Positions 25,009 through 37,025 of a stretch of 64,000 nucleotides of DNA are shown here, one piece after another (the first letter of the stretch is position 1; every line of letters begins with the position of its first letter). The position numbers and the translations under genes are program-made. The stretch is from positions 62,001-126,000 of the forward strand of contig JACPNQ010000012.1 in NCBI GenBank assembly GCA_016185425.1, given 5' to 3'. The notes beneath the pieces were generated by a model. That model was not told the origin of the DNA and did no database searches. It saw nothing but the letters and a program-made list of their open reading frames with translations. This DNA is from Acidobacteriota bacterium (lineage in GTDB: Bacteria > Acidobacteriota > Terriglobia > Bryobacterales > Bryobacteraceae).

Positions 25009-28000
25009 CTAGCGGCCCGCGGCAATCCCCTTGTGAATCTGCTGTAGGCTCCACACTCGAATCGGATCGCGCCGCCGGCTTGCCGCTGCCTGCACAGCCG
25101 CCCGCGCCGCGCTCATCGTTGTGATGCACGGCACCCGGTACTGAATCGCCGCGCGCCGGATTGCCTTCTCATCGCTGAAACTGTGTACGCCGGTGGTCGT
25201 GTAGATGGCCAGTTTCAACTTGCCTGCCTTCAACAGGTCCACCGCATTGGGACGGCCTTCATTGACCTTGAATACGGTCAGGCACTCCAGCCCAGCCGCC
25301 TTGATCATGCTCGCCGTGCCGCGCGTCGCCGCCAGCTTATATCCCAGTTCAGCAAACCGCCGCGCGACTTCAATCGCCTCGGATTTGTGCCGGTCGCTGA
25401 CGCTGATAAATACTGTCCCAGCCTCCGGCAACGGAGATCCAGCGCTTAACTGCGCTTTCGCAAACGCCTCTCCGAAGTTCTCGCCGACGCCCATCACTTC
25501 GCCCGTCGACCGCATCTCCGGGCCCAGCACCGGGTCCACGCCGTGGAACTTGTTAAACGGGAACACCGGCGATTTCACAAAGAATTGCGGTACATCCAGC
25601 ACGCCGCTGGTCTTCCCCTGGGTCATGTGCGCAAAGTCCGTCAGCTTCTTGCCCAGCATCAGGCCAACCGCGATCTTCGGCAGCGGCACACCCGTCGCCT
25701 TCGCGACAAACGGCACCGTGCGCGATGCCCGCGGATTCACTTCAATCACGTACACGTTGCCCTCTTTGATGGCAAACTGCACGTTCATCAGGCCAATGAC
25801 ATTCAGCGCCCGCGCCATACGCACGGAGTACTCCTGAATGGTCTGCAACTCCTTCGCGCCGATCCCAAACGGGGGCAAAACGCAGGAGCTATCCCCCGAA
25901 TGAATTCCGGCTTCCTCGATGTGTTCCATAATGCCCGCGATCAGGACGTTCTCGCCGTCGCTCAGGCAGTCCACATCCACTTCCATTGCATCTTCCAGAA
26001 ACCGGTCCACCAGCACCGGCCGGTCCTGCGAGAACACCACGGCTTCCCGCATATACCGCCGCACCGTGTCCTCGTCGTAGGCGATCGTCATCGCCCGGCC
26101 GCCAAGCACGTAGCTCGGCCGGACCAGCACCGGGTAACCCAGTCTGCCCGCGACCTCGCACGCCTCTTCCACGCTTGTCGCCGTACCATTGGGCGGGCAT
26201 GGAATCTGCAGATCCTCCAGCAGTTTTCCAAACAGCCTCCGGTCTTCGGCCAAATCGATATTCTTCGGATCGGTGCCGATAATCGGCACCCCGGCGCGCT
26301 GTAGCGGCAGCGCTAAGTTTAACGGAGTTTGCCCGCCGAACTGCACAACCACGCCATCGGGCTTCTCGGTGTCGTAGATGTTCAACACCTCTTCGAGCGT
26401 CAACGGCTCAAAGTACAGCCGGTCCGACGTGTCGTAGTCCGTCGACACCGTCTCCGGATTGCAGTTCACCATGATCGATTCATGGTCGAACTCCTGCAGC
26501 GCAAAACTCGCGTGGCAGCAGCAGTAATCGAACTCAATGCCCTGTCCGATCCGGTTCGGCCCCGCGCCCAAAATCATGACTTTTTTGCGGTCCGTCGGCT
26601 CCGCTTCGCACTCCGACTCGTAGCTGGAGTAGAGATACGGCGTGAAGCTCTCAAACTCGGCCGCGCAGGTATCCACACGGTTAAACACCGCCGTCACGCC
26701 CAACTCTTTCCGCTTCGCTCGTACAGCCAGCGGGTCCGCATTCCAGAACCGCGCCATCGACACGTCGGAAACGCCGCAGCGCTTCGCCTCGCGCATCGCC
26801 GCGGCGCCGATACTCTCCAACGTCTCCGCCTGCAGCGATCGATTCAGTTCAATCCCTTCGTTCACCTGCCGGAGGAACCAAGGGTCGATGTTCGTTAGCT
26901 CAAATACCTGCTCCACCGTCCATCCCCGCTCAAACGCAAACAGGATGTAATTCAATCGTTCCGCCGTCGGCGTAATCAGCTTCGCCGGGATCAGCGCCTC
27001 GTCCAGCGCCTCTTCCTTAGTCGCTGACTTCCCCGTCTCCAGCGACCGTATCGCCTTTGCGAGCGACTGCTTGAACGTCCGGCCGATCGACATCACTTCG
27101 CCGACCGATTTCATCTGCGTTCCCAGAGTCGGATCCGCTCCCGGGAACTTCTCGAACTGCCAGCGCGGAATCTTTGTCACTACATAGTCGATCGTTGGCT
27201 CAAAACACGCCGGCGTTAACCGCGTAATGTCGTTCTTGATCTCATCCAGGCGGTAGCCGACGGCCAGCTTCGCCGCGATCTTCGCAATCGGGAATCCCGT
27301 GGCCTTCGATGCCAGCGCCGATGACCGCGACACGCGCGGATTCATCTCGACGACTACCATCCGCCCGTCTTTCGGATTGATCGCAAACTGCACGTTCGAT
27401 CCGCCGGTGTCCACGCCAATCTCACGCAAACACGCCAGCGACGCATCACGCATCATCTGGTATTCGCGGTCCGAGAGTGTCTGCGCCGGCGCCACGGTTA
27501 TCGAATCGCCCGTGTGTACGCCCATCGGGTCAAAGTTTTCAATCGAGCAGATGATGATCGCGTTGTCCGCCAAATCGCGCATCACCTCCATCTCGTACTC
27601 TTTCCACCCCAGCACCGACTCTTCAATCAGCACTTCGCCCACTGGCGACAGATCCAACCCGCGCGCCAGAATCTCTTCCAGATCTTCGGCGTTATAGGCA
27701 ATGCCGCCGCCGCTCCCGCCCATCGTAAAGCTCGGCCGCAGAATCATCGGATACCCGACCCGGTCGGCGAACGCGAAGCCCGCCTTCATATCTGTGATCA
27801 ACTGCGAAGTCGGCGTCTCCAGACCGATTTTCCGCATCGCGTCTTTGAACAGCAGCCGGTCCTCGGCCTTTTTGATGCTATCGATCTTCGCGCCGATCAA
27901 CTCAACGTCGTATTCATCCAACACGCCCGCTTCCGCCAGCGCCACGGACAGGTTCAACCCCGTCTGTCCACCGACGGTCGAAAGAAGCGCATCCGGCCGC

Positions 28001-28242
28001 TCTTTCTTGATGATCTCCGTCAAATAGGGAACGCTCAGCGGCTCCACATACGTCTGGTCCGCTAACTCCGGGTCCGTCATAATCGTCGCCGGATTCGAAT
28101 TCACCAGAACAACTTCAAACCCATCGGCCTTCAACGCCTTGCAGGCCTGCGTGCCCGAATAGTCGAACTCGCACGCCTGGCCGATAATAATCGGTCCCGA
28201 TCCGATGATCAGGACGCGGTGTATGTCATTGCGGCGTGGCAT
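25009..28242 (-). CDS. carB: Carbamoyl-phosphate synthase large subunit
   Basis: A 1077-residue enzyme making carbamoyl phosphate from bicarbonate, ATP and glutamine-derived ammonia for pyrimidine and arginine synthesis. It starts [17 protein letters not shown] and has the two homologous ATP-grasp halves: [18 protein letters not shown] opens the first and [20 protein letters not shown] the second. [13 protein letters not shown] lies in the second ATP site. The C-terminal methylglyoxal-synthase-like regulatory domain ([14 protein letters not shown]) is intact. Only 3 bp separate it from the carA stop, so the pair is one transcript. Confidence 0.98.
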   Translation of the reverse strand: MPRRNDIHRVLIIGSGPIIIGQACEFDYSGTQACKALKADGFEVVLVNSNPATIMTDPELADQTYVEPLSVPYLTEIIKKERPDALLSTVGGQTGLNLSVALAEAGVLDEYDVELIGAKIDSIKKAEDRLLFKDAMRKIGLETPTSQLITDMKAGFAFADRVGYPMILRPSFTMGGSGGGIAYNAEDLEEILARGLDLSPVGEVLIEESVLGWKEYEMEVMRDLADNAIIICSIENFDPMGVHTGDSITVAPAQTLSDREYQMMRDASLACLREIGVDTGGSNVQFAINPKDGRMVVVEMNPRVSRSSALASKATGFPIAKIAAKLAVGYRLDEIKNDITRLTPACFEPTIDYVVTKIPRWQFEKFPGADPTLGTQMKSVGEVMSIGRTFKQSLAKAIRSLETGKSATKEEALDEALIPAKLITPTAERLNYILFAFERGWTVEQVFELTNIDPWFLRQVNEGIELNRSLQAETLESIGAAAMREAKRCGVSDVSMARFWNADPLAVRAKRKELGVTAVFNRVDTCAAEFESFTPYLYSSYESECEAEPTDRKKVMILGAGPNRIGQGIEFDYCCCHASFALQEFDHESIMVNCNPETVSTDYDTSDRLYFEPLTLEEVLNIYDTEKPDGVVVQFGGQTPLNLALPLQRAGVPIIGTDPKNIDLAEDRRLFGKLLEDLQIPCPPNGTATSVEEACEVAGRLGYPVLVRPSYVLGGRAMTIAYDEDTVRRYMREAVVFSQDRPVLVDRFLEDAMEVDVDCLSDGENVLIAGIMEHIEEAGIHSGDSSCVLPPFGIGAKELQTIQEYSVRMARALNVIGLMNVQFAIKEGNVYVIEVNPRASRTVPFVAKATGVPLPKIAVGLMLGKKLTDFAHMTQGKTSGVLDVPQFFVKSPVFPFNKFHGVDPVLGPEMRSTGEVMGVGENFGEAFAKAQLSAGSPLPEAGTVFISVSDRHKSEAIEVARRFAELGYKLAATRGTASMIKAAGLECLTVFKVNEGRPNAVDLLKAGKLKLAIYTTTGVHSFSDEKAIRRAAIQYRVPCITTMSAARAAVQAAASRRRDPIRVWSLQQIHKGIAAGR

Positions 28243-28245
28243 GTA

Positions 28246-29376
28246 TTACTGTCTGTGCTCCTGCATCAAGGCCATGAAATCGTCGAACAGGTAGAGCGAA
28301 TCGTGCGGCCCCGGCGCCGCCTCCGGATGATACTGGACGCAGAACACCGGCTCCGACTTGTGCCGCAAGCCTTCCACCGTCTGATCGTTCAAATTTACGT
28401 GCGTGATCTCCGCCACGTGCTCCGAGATCGAGTCCGGATCCACGGCAAACCCATGGTTTTGCGCCGTGATCTCCACCTTGTTCGTCTTCCTGTTCAGCAC
28501 CGGATGGTTCCCGCCTCGGTGACCGAACTTCAACTTATACGTCTTTCCGCCCATCGCCAGGCCCAGAATCTGGTGTCCGAGACAGATCCCGAACACCGGC
28601 TTTTTCCCGATCAGCTTCCGCACCTCGGCCGCTTGCGCCTCCAGCGGCTCCGGATCACCCGGTCCATTCGACAAAAACACCCCGTCCGGATTGAGGGACA
28701 AAACGTCCTCGGCGGTCGCGCCCGATGGCACCACGGTCACGCGGCAGCCGCTCGTCACCAGGCGCCGCAGAATGTTGCGCTTGATGCCGAAATCGTAAGC
28801 CACAACATGGTGCGCGCCCGATCCGGCGCCGCGCACCCTCTCGCTCGGCGAGCACGGCTCCACCGGCGAATCCCACGTGTACAGGTTGGAAGTCGAAACG
28901 CGTGTCGCCAGGTCCAGCCCCGCCATGGATGGGATGTTGCGGGCCTTCTCGATCAACCCTTTCACATCGGTCGAAATGGAAGAGAGCACGCCGCGCATGA
29001 CGCCTCGCGTACGAAGGTGCCGCACAAGCTTCCGTGTATCGATCGAATCGATGATCGGAATATTGTACAGCTTCAAAAACGCGTCCGCCGCCTGGTCGCT
29101 ACGCCAGCTCGAAACAATGGGCGAAAAATCGCGAACCGCTAATCCCTCAATAAACGGCCTGGCCGACTCCATGTCGCCATCATTCGCGCCGTAATTGCCG
29201 ATTTGCGGATAGGTCAGGACAACAATTTGCCCTGCATAGGATGGGTCGGTGAAAATTTCCTGGTAACCGGTGAGCGATGTATTGAAAACAACTTCACCGG
29301 ATCGTTCCGTGAGCGCACCAAAAGCCCGGCCCTCGAAGACTGTTCCGTCTTCCAGGGCGAGGATTGCTGGGTTCAA
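28246..29376 (-). CDS. carA: Carbamoyl-phosphate synthase small subunit
   Basis: A 376-residue glutamine amidotransferase that supplies ammonia to CarB. The N-terminal half has [15 protein letters not shown] and [13 protein letters not shown]; the C-terminal class I GATase domain has the nucleophile Cys in [15 protein letters not shown] and the His-Glu pair in [11 protein letters not shown]. The start is TTG at 29376 with GGAGGAA eight bases upstream; no ATG fits the family N-terminus. The unusual start may lower its yield relative to carB. Confidence 0.97.
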   Translation of the reverse strand: MNPAILALEDGTVFEGRAFGALTERSGEVVFNTSLTGYQEIFTDPSYAGQIVVLTYPQIGNYGANDGDMESARPFIEGLAVRDFSPIVSSWRSDQAADAFLKLYNIPIIDSIDTRKLVRHLRTRGVMRGVLSSISTDVKGLIEKARNIPSMAGLDLATRVSTSNLYTWDSPVEPCSPSERVRGAGSGAHHVVAYDFGIKRNILRRLVTSGCRVTVVPSGATAEDVLSLNPDGVFLSNGPGDPEPLEAQAAEVRKLIGKKPVFGICLGHQILGLAMGGKTYKLKFGHRGGNHPVLNRKTNKVEITAQNHGFAVDPDSISEHVAEITHVNLNDQTVEGLRHKSEPVFCVQYHPEAAPGPHDSLYLFDDFMALMQEHRQ

Positions 29377-29410
29377 TGTGGGGATTCCTCCGAACGGTGG
29401 GACTCTAATC

Positions 29411-29475
29411 AGTATAAAGCAAAAACCGTGTCAGACACCATTTTCGCTCGCGGCAGAACACGCTTCCCGTATAAT
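29411..29475. promoter_or_regulatory. Divergent carA / sdhC promoter region with palindrome
   Basis: On the minus strand TATACT (29411-29416) is a likely -10 for carA. On the plus strand a perfect TATAAT (29470-29475) is a likely -10 for sdhC, 18 bp before its ATG, with no clear -35. Between them lies an 11-bp palindrome, GTGTCAGACAC (29428-29438), a possible operator able to influence both directions. Confidence 0.5.
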
Positions 29476-29493
29476 AAAAAGTTCACTCGGTCT

Positions 29494-30186
29494 ATGAGCT
29501 CGTCGGCCTCTACTCTGGCGCGCGCCGCGCGCCTCTACGAAGCCCCAGTCGGAAAAAAAGCAGTTATGGCAATCTCGGGCGTAATCCTCTTCGGATTCGT
29601 CCTCGGCCACATGCTGGGCAACCTTCAAATCTTCCTGCCGCCCGGCATCGATGGAAAATTTCCCATCGATGCCTACGGTGAGGCGCTCCGCCACAACCAG
29701 CCCCTCCTCTACGGCACCCGCGTCGTCCTTTTAATCGCCGTCATCGCCCACATCATCAGCGCCATTCAGCTCGCGACGCTTAAGATCGCCGCCCGTCCCG
29801 TCGCCTACGCCCGCTACACCCCCATCGCGTCGTCCTACGCCTCTCGCACCATGTATTGGTCCGGACCTATCCTCGCCGCTTTTATCGTTTACCACCTGCT
29901 CCACTTCACCACCGGCACCGTCCATCCCTCGTTCCGGGATCTCCATGTCCACGACAACGTCATCGCCGGTTTCTCCGTCTGGTACGTCTCGGCCTTCTAC
30001 ATACTCGCGATGGTCCTGCTCTGCCTCCACCTCTATCACGGCATCTGGTCGATGACGCAGTCGGTCGGCTTCTCCCACCCAACCTACACGCCGAAAATCA
30101 AACTCGGCGCCAAGGCCTTCGCGATCGTCATCGCCGCCGGCAACATCTCCATCCCACTCTCCGTCCTCTTCGGGGTGGTCAAATAA
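29494..30186 (+). CDS. sdhC: Succinate dehydrogenase cytochrome b558-type anchor
   Basis: A 230-residue membrane anchor with five predicted helices. The ATG at 29494 is chosen because it gives the family N-terminus (LARAARLYEAPVGKKAVMAISG) and follows a TATAAT box. Candidate haem ligands lie in GFVLGHMLGNLQIF (His39), VIAHIISAIQL, VYHLLHFTTG and LCLHLYHGIWSM. A single anchor of this size fits the di-haem, one-polypeptide type found with menaquinone-linked enzymes rather than separate SdhC and SdhD. It is followed directly by sdhA. Confidence 0.95.
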   Translation: MSSSASTLARAARLYEAPVGKKAVMAISGVILFGFVLGHMLGNLQIFLPPGIDGKFPIDAYGEALRHNQPLLYGTRVVLLIAVIAHIISAIQLATLKIAARPVAYARYTPIASSYASRTMYWSGPILAAFIVYHLLHFTTGTVHPSFRDLHVHDNVIAGFSVWYVSAFYILAMVLLCLHLYHGIWSMTQSVGFSHPTYTPKIKLGAKAFAIVIAAGNISIPLSVLFGVVK

Positions 30187-32099
<1,913 letters not shown>

Positions 32100-32100
<1 letters not shown>

Positions 32101-32873
32101 TGCGCTTAACTCTTCACATCTGGCGCCAAAAGAGTCCCACAGACAAGGGACGGATGGTCCCTTACACACTCGACAGCGTCTCCGGGCACATGTCGTTTCT
32201 CGAAATGCTCGACGTGCTCAACGAGCAGTTGATCGGCAAGGGTGAGGAGCCCGTCGCGTTCGATCACGACTGCCGCGAAGGCATCTGTGGCTCCTGCGGA
32301 TTCGTCATCAACGGCGTCGCCCACGGACCGAGGCGCGGCACCACCGTTTGCCAGCTTCACATGCGCGAGTTCGAGGACAACGCCGAGCTCTATCTCGAGC
32401 CCTGGCGCGCCGCGGCATTCCCCGTCATTAAGGATCTCGTGGTCAACCGCAGCGCCTTCGACCGCATCATCGCCTCCGGCGGCTACATCAGCGTCCCCAC
32501 CGGCAGCGCCCCGGACGGCAACGCCATCCCCGTGCCCAAGCAAGATTCCGATATGGCCATGGCCGCCGCCACTTGCATCGGCTGTGGAGCCTGTGTCGCC
32601 GCCTGCCCCAACGCCAGCGCGTCTCTATTCACGTCCGCGAAGATCAGCCATTTGGGACTACTCCCCCAAGGTCAACCCGAACGCCATTCGCGCGCAGTGC
32701 GTATGGTGGCGCAGGCCAAGGACGAAGGGTTCGGCAACTGCACAAACATCGGCGAATGCGAAGCCGTCTGTCCCAAGGGCATTCAAATCGAAAACATCGC
32801 CCGGATGAACCGCGACTTCATCGCTGGCGCGGCCGCTTACCGCGAGGCGCAGGCCGAAGCCGGAGCAGGATGA
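32100..32873 (+). CDS. sdhB: Succinate dehydrogenase iron-sulfur subunit
   Basis: A 257-residue electron-transfer subunit. The [2Fe-2S] cysteines are in [11 protein letters not shown] with a later Cys in TTVCQLHM; the C-terminal domain has [13 protein letters not shown] and [15 protein letters not shown] for the [4Fe-4S] and third clusters. It passes electrons from SdhA to the quinone site near SdhC. It is the last gene of the sdhCAB unit; a hairpin follows the stop. Confidence 0.97.
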
Positions 32874-32885
32874 CAACACGGAAGC

Positions 32886-32915
32886 GCGACGAGCCTAGGC
32901 ACTCGTCGCACTTTC
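32886..32915. terminator. Hairpin between convergent sdhB and the 32927 gene
   Basis: An 8-bp perfect stem (32886-32893 with 32902-32909) with an 8-nt loop sits 12 bp after the sdhB stop and is followed by a pyrimidine-rich stretch. It lies between two convergent genes and could terminate either direction, though the T run is imperfect. Confidence 0.55.
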
Positions 32916-32926
32916 CCTCTGGCAAT

Positions 32927-33700
32927 CTACTTCATGGGCGCGATATAGCTCTGGTCCTTCAGATACCGGTACATCTCGTATTCGGAACGCGTGATCATCG
33001 GGCGTAGCCTGGCCACGAACTTGTCATACGTGGCCCGACCTCCCATCGCTCTCACCATCGGAGCCTCTCCGTCCAGGTCGCCCCACTTATCGAGTCCGGT
33101 CACACTGCTCATCTCATAGTTCGAGCCGCCATAACGGACACGCGCTACGCTGAAGAGCTTGCTGCCGCTCTTCTTCATCGCCGGTAATACGTCGGCTTTG
33201 ATCAACGCCCGGTACTCACCCAACTGGTCTGGCCGGACCCAGGTGCGAAGCACTCGCGCCATGGCCTGGGGCTCATCGGCTGGCAACGGAAGACTCAATT
33301 CCGCGTCCAGCTCATAGTACACCCGCCTTGTGGATTCCACCGTATTCATGATCCGGCTGCCCAGCGCGGTGAGTTGCCCATCGATGGACTGCAATTTGGG
33401 TTCCCTCTCCCGCTGCCGCCTGTCGAGATCGGCCCACTTCGACGAATAGTTGACCAGGGCATATTCACGAGGTCCGGAAAGCGACGACCATAGGGTAAAG
33501 CTCCCTTCGCCGCCGCCCTTCTTCACCGCCTCCGCATATTCTTTTGTGGCGGCAAGGAAGTCCGCGATGCGGTCTGACTTGACGGTATAAAACGCGACGG
33601 TTCGAATCGTTGGTTGTGCAGGCTGTGCGAACGCAATGCCCGCGCTGAAGCATGTCAAAAAGCCGAGACGTATCCATCTGCGGCGAGTCGGAATATTCAT
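32927..33700 (-). CDS. Exported protein, possibly dimeric alpha/beta-barrel type
   Basis: A 257-residue protein from the ATG at 33700, which has a strong GGGAGGGA ribosome site and gives a signal peptide (LGFLTCFSAGIAFAQ). Two halves show similar spacing: AFYTVKSDRIADFLAATKEYAEAV in the first and RTWVRPDQLGEYRALIKADVLPAM in the second. This suggests two repeats of a NIPSNAP or antibiotic-monooxygenase-like fold, which is a guess from pattern. A further upstream frame exists but has no ribosome site. Its function is unknown; it is divergent from the PIG-L gene. Confidence 0.75.
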   Translation of the reverse strand: MNIPTRRRWIRLGFLTCFSAGIAFAQPAQPTIRTVAFYTVKSDRIADFLAATKEYAEAVKKGGGEGSFTLWSSLSGPREYALVNYSSKWADLDRRQREREPKLQSIDGQLTALGSRIMNTVESTRRVYYELDAELSLPLPADEPQAMARVLRTWVRPDQLGEYRALIKADVLPAMKKSGSKLFSVARVRYGGSNYEMSSVTGLDKWGDLDGEAPMVRAMGGRATYDKFVARLRPMITRSEYEMYRYLKDQSYIAPMK

Positions 33701-33773
33701 TCGATCCCTCCCTAAGGATGATAGGAACCAGGTGCTCCCTAGTGAGCGCCCGGCCAGTGGGATTATACGCCTG

Positions 33774-33803
33774 TGAACAACAGATGCAAGCGGTGGATAC
33801 AAT
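33774..33803 (+). promoter_or_regulatory. Promoter abutting the PIG-L start codon
   Basis: TACAAT (33798-33803) with a TGAACA box 18 bp upstream (33774-33779). The ATG at 33810 is only 6 bp past the -10 box, so transcription would begin at or next to the start codon, giving a leaderless mRNA. There is no ribosome site, consistent with this. Confidence 0.45.
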
Positions 33804-33809
33804 CTGTCA

Positions 33810-34748
33810 ATGAATCGTCGCGCCCTTCTCAGTCTCTTTCCCATCGCAAAAGCGTGGGCGCAGCAGGCCAGCCAGCCCTTTGACGCCCACGGGCCTCTGG
33901 TCATCGAGCGCAAACGCGAAGGCAAACCCCGCGCCGGTCAAACCGTCCTGGCCATCCAGCCCCACAGTGACGATATCCCCATCTTCGCCGCCGGCCTCTT
34001 CGCGAAGCTGATCGACGAAGGCGCCACGCCGTATCTCATCCGCGTCACCAACGACGATATGGCTGGGCCCGGCAACTACGCCGAAACCGTCATGGCCAAC
34101 CGCCGCGACCACGACGCGCTCGGTAAAGTCTTCGGCGTCAAAAAAATCTTCGACCTCAACTACAACAATCACATGATGGACAACATCGCCCGCAGCGAGC
34201 TCCGTCAACGATTCATATTCTTGTTCCGGCTCCTTAAAGCGGACATCGTCATCACCTACGATCCCACCGGCCACTACGAAGAGAACCCCGATCACTATGT
34301 AACCAGCGCATGCGTTGAAGCCGCCGCCTGGATGGCCGCGGGAGACAAAGACTATCCCGAACACTTTGATGCCGGCCTCACCCCCTACGCCGTCAAGGAA
34401 AAATACTATTTCGCCCGCTTCCAGCAACAGGTGAACCGCGTCATCGACATCACTCCCTGGATCGAAAAGAAAATCGACGCCAATCTCGAAAACAAAGCCC
34501 AAGGACCCGCCGGCGAAACCGGCGCGAAGCTCCGCGCGAAACTCGCCGCCGAAGGCCGCGCCTTGCCGCTCCTCGGCGACAACGATCTGACCGCCAATCG
34601 CGAGTATATCCGCCAGTTCGTCCTCGCCAGAGACCGCCAAACCGGCGCCAAATACGGCCTCCAGTACGCCGAGCCCTATCACTACATCGGCCCAGGCTCC
34701 GACGCCGTCGGCGACTACATCAAACGGAACGCCAGGCGACCTTTGTAA
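33810..34748 (+). CDS. PIG-L/LmbE-family deacetylase
   Basis: A 312-residue protein with a signal-like N-terminus (NRRALLSLFPIAKAWAQ). The zinc-site motif of the family, usually AHPDD, is present as QPHSDD following TVLAIQ, and a later conserved His is in DPTGHYEENPDHYVTSA. The PIG-L family removes N-acetyl groups from GlcNAc-type sugars. The exported location suggests a cell-wall or dietary glycan substrate. The altered first residue of the motif (Gln for Ala) keeps the metal-binding His, Asp, Asp pattern. Confidence 0.88.
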   Translation: MNRRALLSLFPIAKAWAQQASQPFDAHGPLVIERKREGKPRAGQTVLAIQPHSDDIPIFAAGLFAKLIDEGATPYLIRVTNDDMAGPGNYAETVMANRRDHDALGKVFGVKKIFDLNYNNHMMDNIARSELRQRFIFLFRLLKADIVITYDPTGHYEENPDHYVTSACVEAAAWMAAGDKDYPEHFDAGLTPYAVKEKYYFARFQQQVNRVIDITPWIEKKIDANLENKAQGPAGETGAKLRAKLAAEGRALPLLGDNDLTANREYIRQFVLARDRQTGAKYGLQYAEPYHYIGPGSDAVGDYIKRNARRPL

Positions 34749-34856
34749 ATTGCCGTCCTAGGCGAAACAACCGGCCGCTCTGAGCCCCCTATCGGCATCT
34801 CGCCTCCCGGGGGGGATCGACGGATCGTCCCCGCAAATCGCGCGCCAGGATGTAGT

Positions 34857-36503
34857 TTGCAACTGAGAAGCCTGACCGATAAGCAATGGATACTACTTTT
34901 CTCTTTTCTCGCCCTCTTCACCGCATTCGAACTCTACGGGCCCAGTCTCCAGGCACCCTATATTTTTGACGACGGTGCGCTCCCTTTCGCCGCGCCTCGC
35001 CTCCAAACTGCGCCGCTGGCAACGTGGATCTCCGGAAACCGGCCGGTACTCATGCTGTCGTACTGGCTCAACAGTGAAAATGACTTTTCTGTTACCGGCG
35101 CGTTTCATCGGACGAATGTCTTCATCCACGTCATCAACAGTATTCTCGTCTTCCTCATTATCCGCCGCTTCCTGCCCGCTAACCGCTGGCTTCCGGCCCT
35201 CCTCGCAGGCATCTTCCTCGTCCACCCCCTCCAAACCGAATCGGTGGCCTATATCGCCGGCCGCTCCGAATCGCTGTGCGCCCTGTTCAGTCTGGCCGCG
35301 TTTGCCATCTTCCTGATTCGCCCTGAGGGCCCCATTACCTGGACTCGTTCCGCCGCCACTCTTGCGTTCTACGCCGCCGCTGTCCTCACTAAAGAAAACG
35401 CCGTTATATTGCCGGCGCTTTTCCTGCTGACAGATCTATTCCAGTCTCCCCAGTCTGTACGTCAAAACTGGCGCCTCTACGCCCCCGTCACCGTTCTCGG
35501 CGCCGCCGGCATTCTCATGGTTGTCCGCGTCCTTGCCGGCGCGCGCACGGCCGGATTCAACTCCAATATTGCCTCCTGGGATCACTATGCCCTCACGCAG
35601 ACTCGCGCCGTGTTCCACTACATCCGCCTCGCTGTCCTGCCAATAGGTCAATCGATCGATCACGATTTCCAAATTTCCCAATCTCTCGCCGATCACCACA
35701 CCTGGCTGTTTCTGACGCTACTTCTTCTACTAATCACGGCTGCAGTGCTCTTGCGCCATCGCTTCCCCCTCGCCGCGTTCGGTTTCTTCTTATTTCTCAT
35801 CCTGCTAGCGCCCACATCCAGTTTCGTCCCCATTGCCGACCCATTCGTCGAGCGGCGCATGTATCTTCCCATGCTCGGTCTGTTGCTCATCGCCGCCGAT
35901 GCCCTTCGCCGGATTCAGTTCTCCCCGCCGCTCGCCGTGGCCGCATTGGCCGCGCTGTCATTTCTCACCTATCAGCGCAACATCGTCCTTAGCCAACCCC
36001 TCGTCCTTTGGATCGACACGGTTAAGTCGGGAACGCAGAATGGCCGCCCTTATAGTTTTCTCGCCGACGCCGCCGTCAAAGCCGGCGCCTGCAACGACGT
36101 CGCGCCATTCATGGACGATGCGCTCCGCCGGCTTCCGAATCACTTCCAAGTCCTCCTCGGCGCGGCCACGGTCCTCGAGTGCCTCAACAAGCCCGCCGAC
36201 GCGGTCCGGCTTCTACGGCAGGCCGTTCGCATCAGGCCCTCTTCCGCGGAAGCCCATGAATTGCTTGGTCTACTCTACGGCGAAATGGGTGAGATGGACG
36301 CCGCTCGCGAATCCCTTCAAACCGCTGCGCGCCTCAATCCCGATTCGGCCAACGTACACCTGTCACTGGGCATCTGGTACCAAGCCGCCAACGACTTCCC
36401 CAAAGCCGCCGCCGCCTTCCGTCGCGTTCTTCAATATGAGCCTAACAACGCCGTAGCTCGAGACGCACTCCGCAAGGTGGAAACAATCTTGGCCAGTCGC
36501 TGA
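34857..36503 (+). CDS. TMTC-like membrane glycosyltransferase with C-terminal TPRs
   Basis: A 548-residue integral membrane protein. The first hydrophobic segment is followed by an acidic pair in the first outside loop (YIFDDGALPF), the hallmark of GT-C fold protein mannosyltransferases, and by about nine more membrane segments to residue 380. Residues about 420-545 hold three to four TPRs (SSAEAHELLGLLYGEMGE, NPDSANVHLSLGIWY). The layout resembles TMTC/DUF1736 proteins. The start is TTG at 34857, since no ATG precedes the first membrane helix. It probably transfers a lipid-linked sugar to an exported acceptor; the acceptor is unknown. Confidence 0.85.
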   Translation: MQLRSLTDKQWILLFSFLALFTAFELYGPSLQAPYIFDDGALPFAAPRLQTAPLATWISGNRPVLMLSYWLNSENDFSVTGAFHRTNVFIHVINSILVFLIIRRFLPANRWLPALLAGIFLVHPLQTESVAYIAGRSESLCALFSLAAFAIFLIRPEGPITWTRSAATLAFYAAAVLTKENAVILPALFLLTDLFQSPQSVRQNWRLYAPVTVLGAAGILMVVRVLAGARTAGFNSNIASWDHYALTQTRAVFHYIRLAVLPIGQSIDHDFQISQSLADHHTWLFLTLLLLLITAAVLLRHRFPLAAFGFFLFLILLAPTSSFVPIADPFVERRMYLPMLGLLLIAADALRRIQFSPPLAVAALAALSFLTYQRNIVLSQPLVLWIDTVKSGTQNGRPYSFLADAAVKAGACNDVAPFMDDALRRLPNHFQVLLGAATVLECLNKPADAVRLLRQAVRIRPSSAEAHELLGLLYGEMGEMDAARESLQTAARLNPDSANVHLSLGIWYQAANDFPKAAAAFRRVLQYEPNNAVARDALRKVETILASR

Positions 36504-36507
36504 CCCA

Positions 36508-36786
36508 TTAGTCCGGCGCGGTATATTCCGGCGGCACATCGTCCTCCCGCACAGCGCGAGTCCTCACAGGCCCCTGATCGGCGTCCGGTGCATCCTCAAT
36601 GCCGCTAATGAGTTCCGCCTCAAAATACTGCCCTTCCTCGACGAGTTCGGAAACGCTCTCCGAATCAACGTCTTCGATATTCGACAGGCCCTGCGTATCT
36701 CCGGATTGTCCGCCCGACCCGGGTCCCATCCCGGCCGGCCGCCTGGAGATCGGTTTATAGGTCTCGGTCCCTTTTTTCTTTTCCAT
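36508..36786 (-). CDS. Small acidic protein of unknown function
   Basis: A 92-residue cytoplasmic protein: a basic start (MEKKKGTETYKPISRRP), a Gly-rich linker (GMGPGSGGQSGDTQG) and a long acidic part with DVDSESVSELVEEGQYFEAE, ending in VPPEYTAPD. A GGGGAT ribosome site is well placed before the ATG. The composition looks like a disordered or partner-binding protein. I recall similar small proteins in acidobacteria but cannot name a family. It converges on the TMTC-like gene with a 4-bp gap. Confidence 0.7.
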   Translation of the reverse strand: MEKKKGTETYKPISRRPAGMGPGSGGQSGDTQGLSNIEDVDSESVSELVEEGQYFEAELISGIEDAPDADQGPVRTRAVREDDVPPEYTAPD

Positions 36787-37025
36787 ACACTATCCCCAGC
36801 AACTCGCCTTCCAAAGAACCGAGCCAAACACCGATTTAATCTACCCAACGGTGCGAGCACCTCCTCCACATCGGCCGCATGATCCGCTAATCCCCCAAAA
36901 TACGCCTTCCGGGCAGCAAAGAACGGAAACCCCAAACCGCTCGCACCACACGACGGGCTCGCCTATCAGTTCGAGCGCGCCTCTCGAACCCGCCGGCAAC
37001 AGCGGGGCCTGATACGCGGCAATCC

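Noticed and set aside
26329..26898. 189-codon plus-strand frame opposite carB
   Set aside because: Arg/His-rich mirror of a conserved gene, no independent support.
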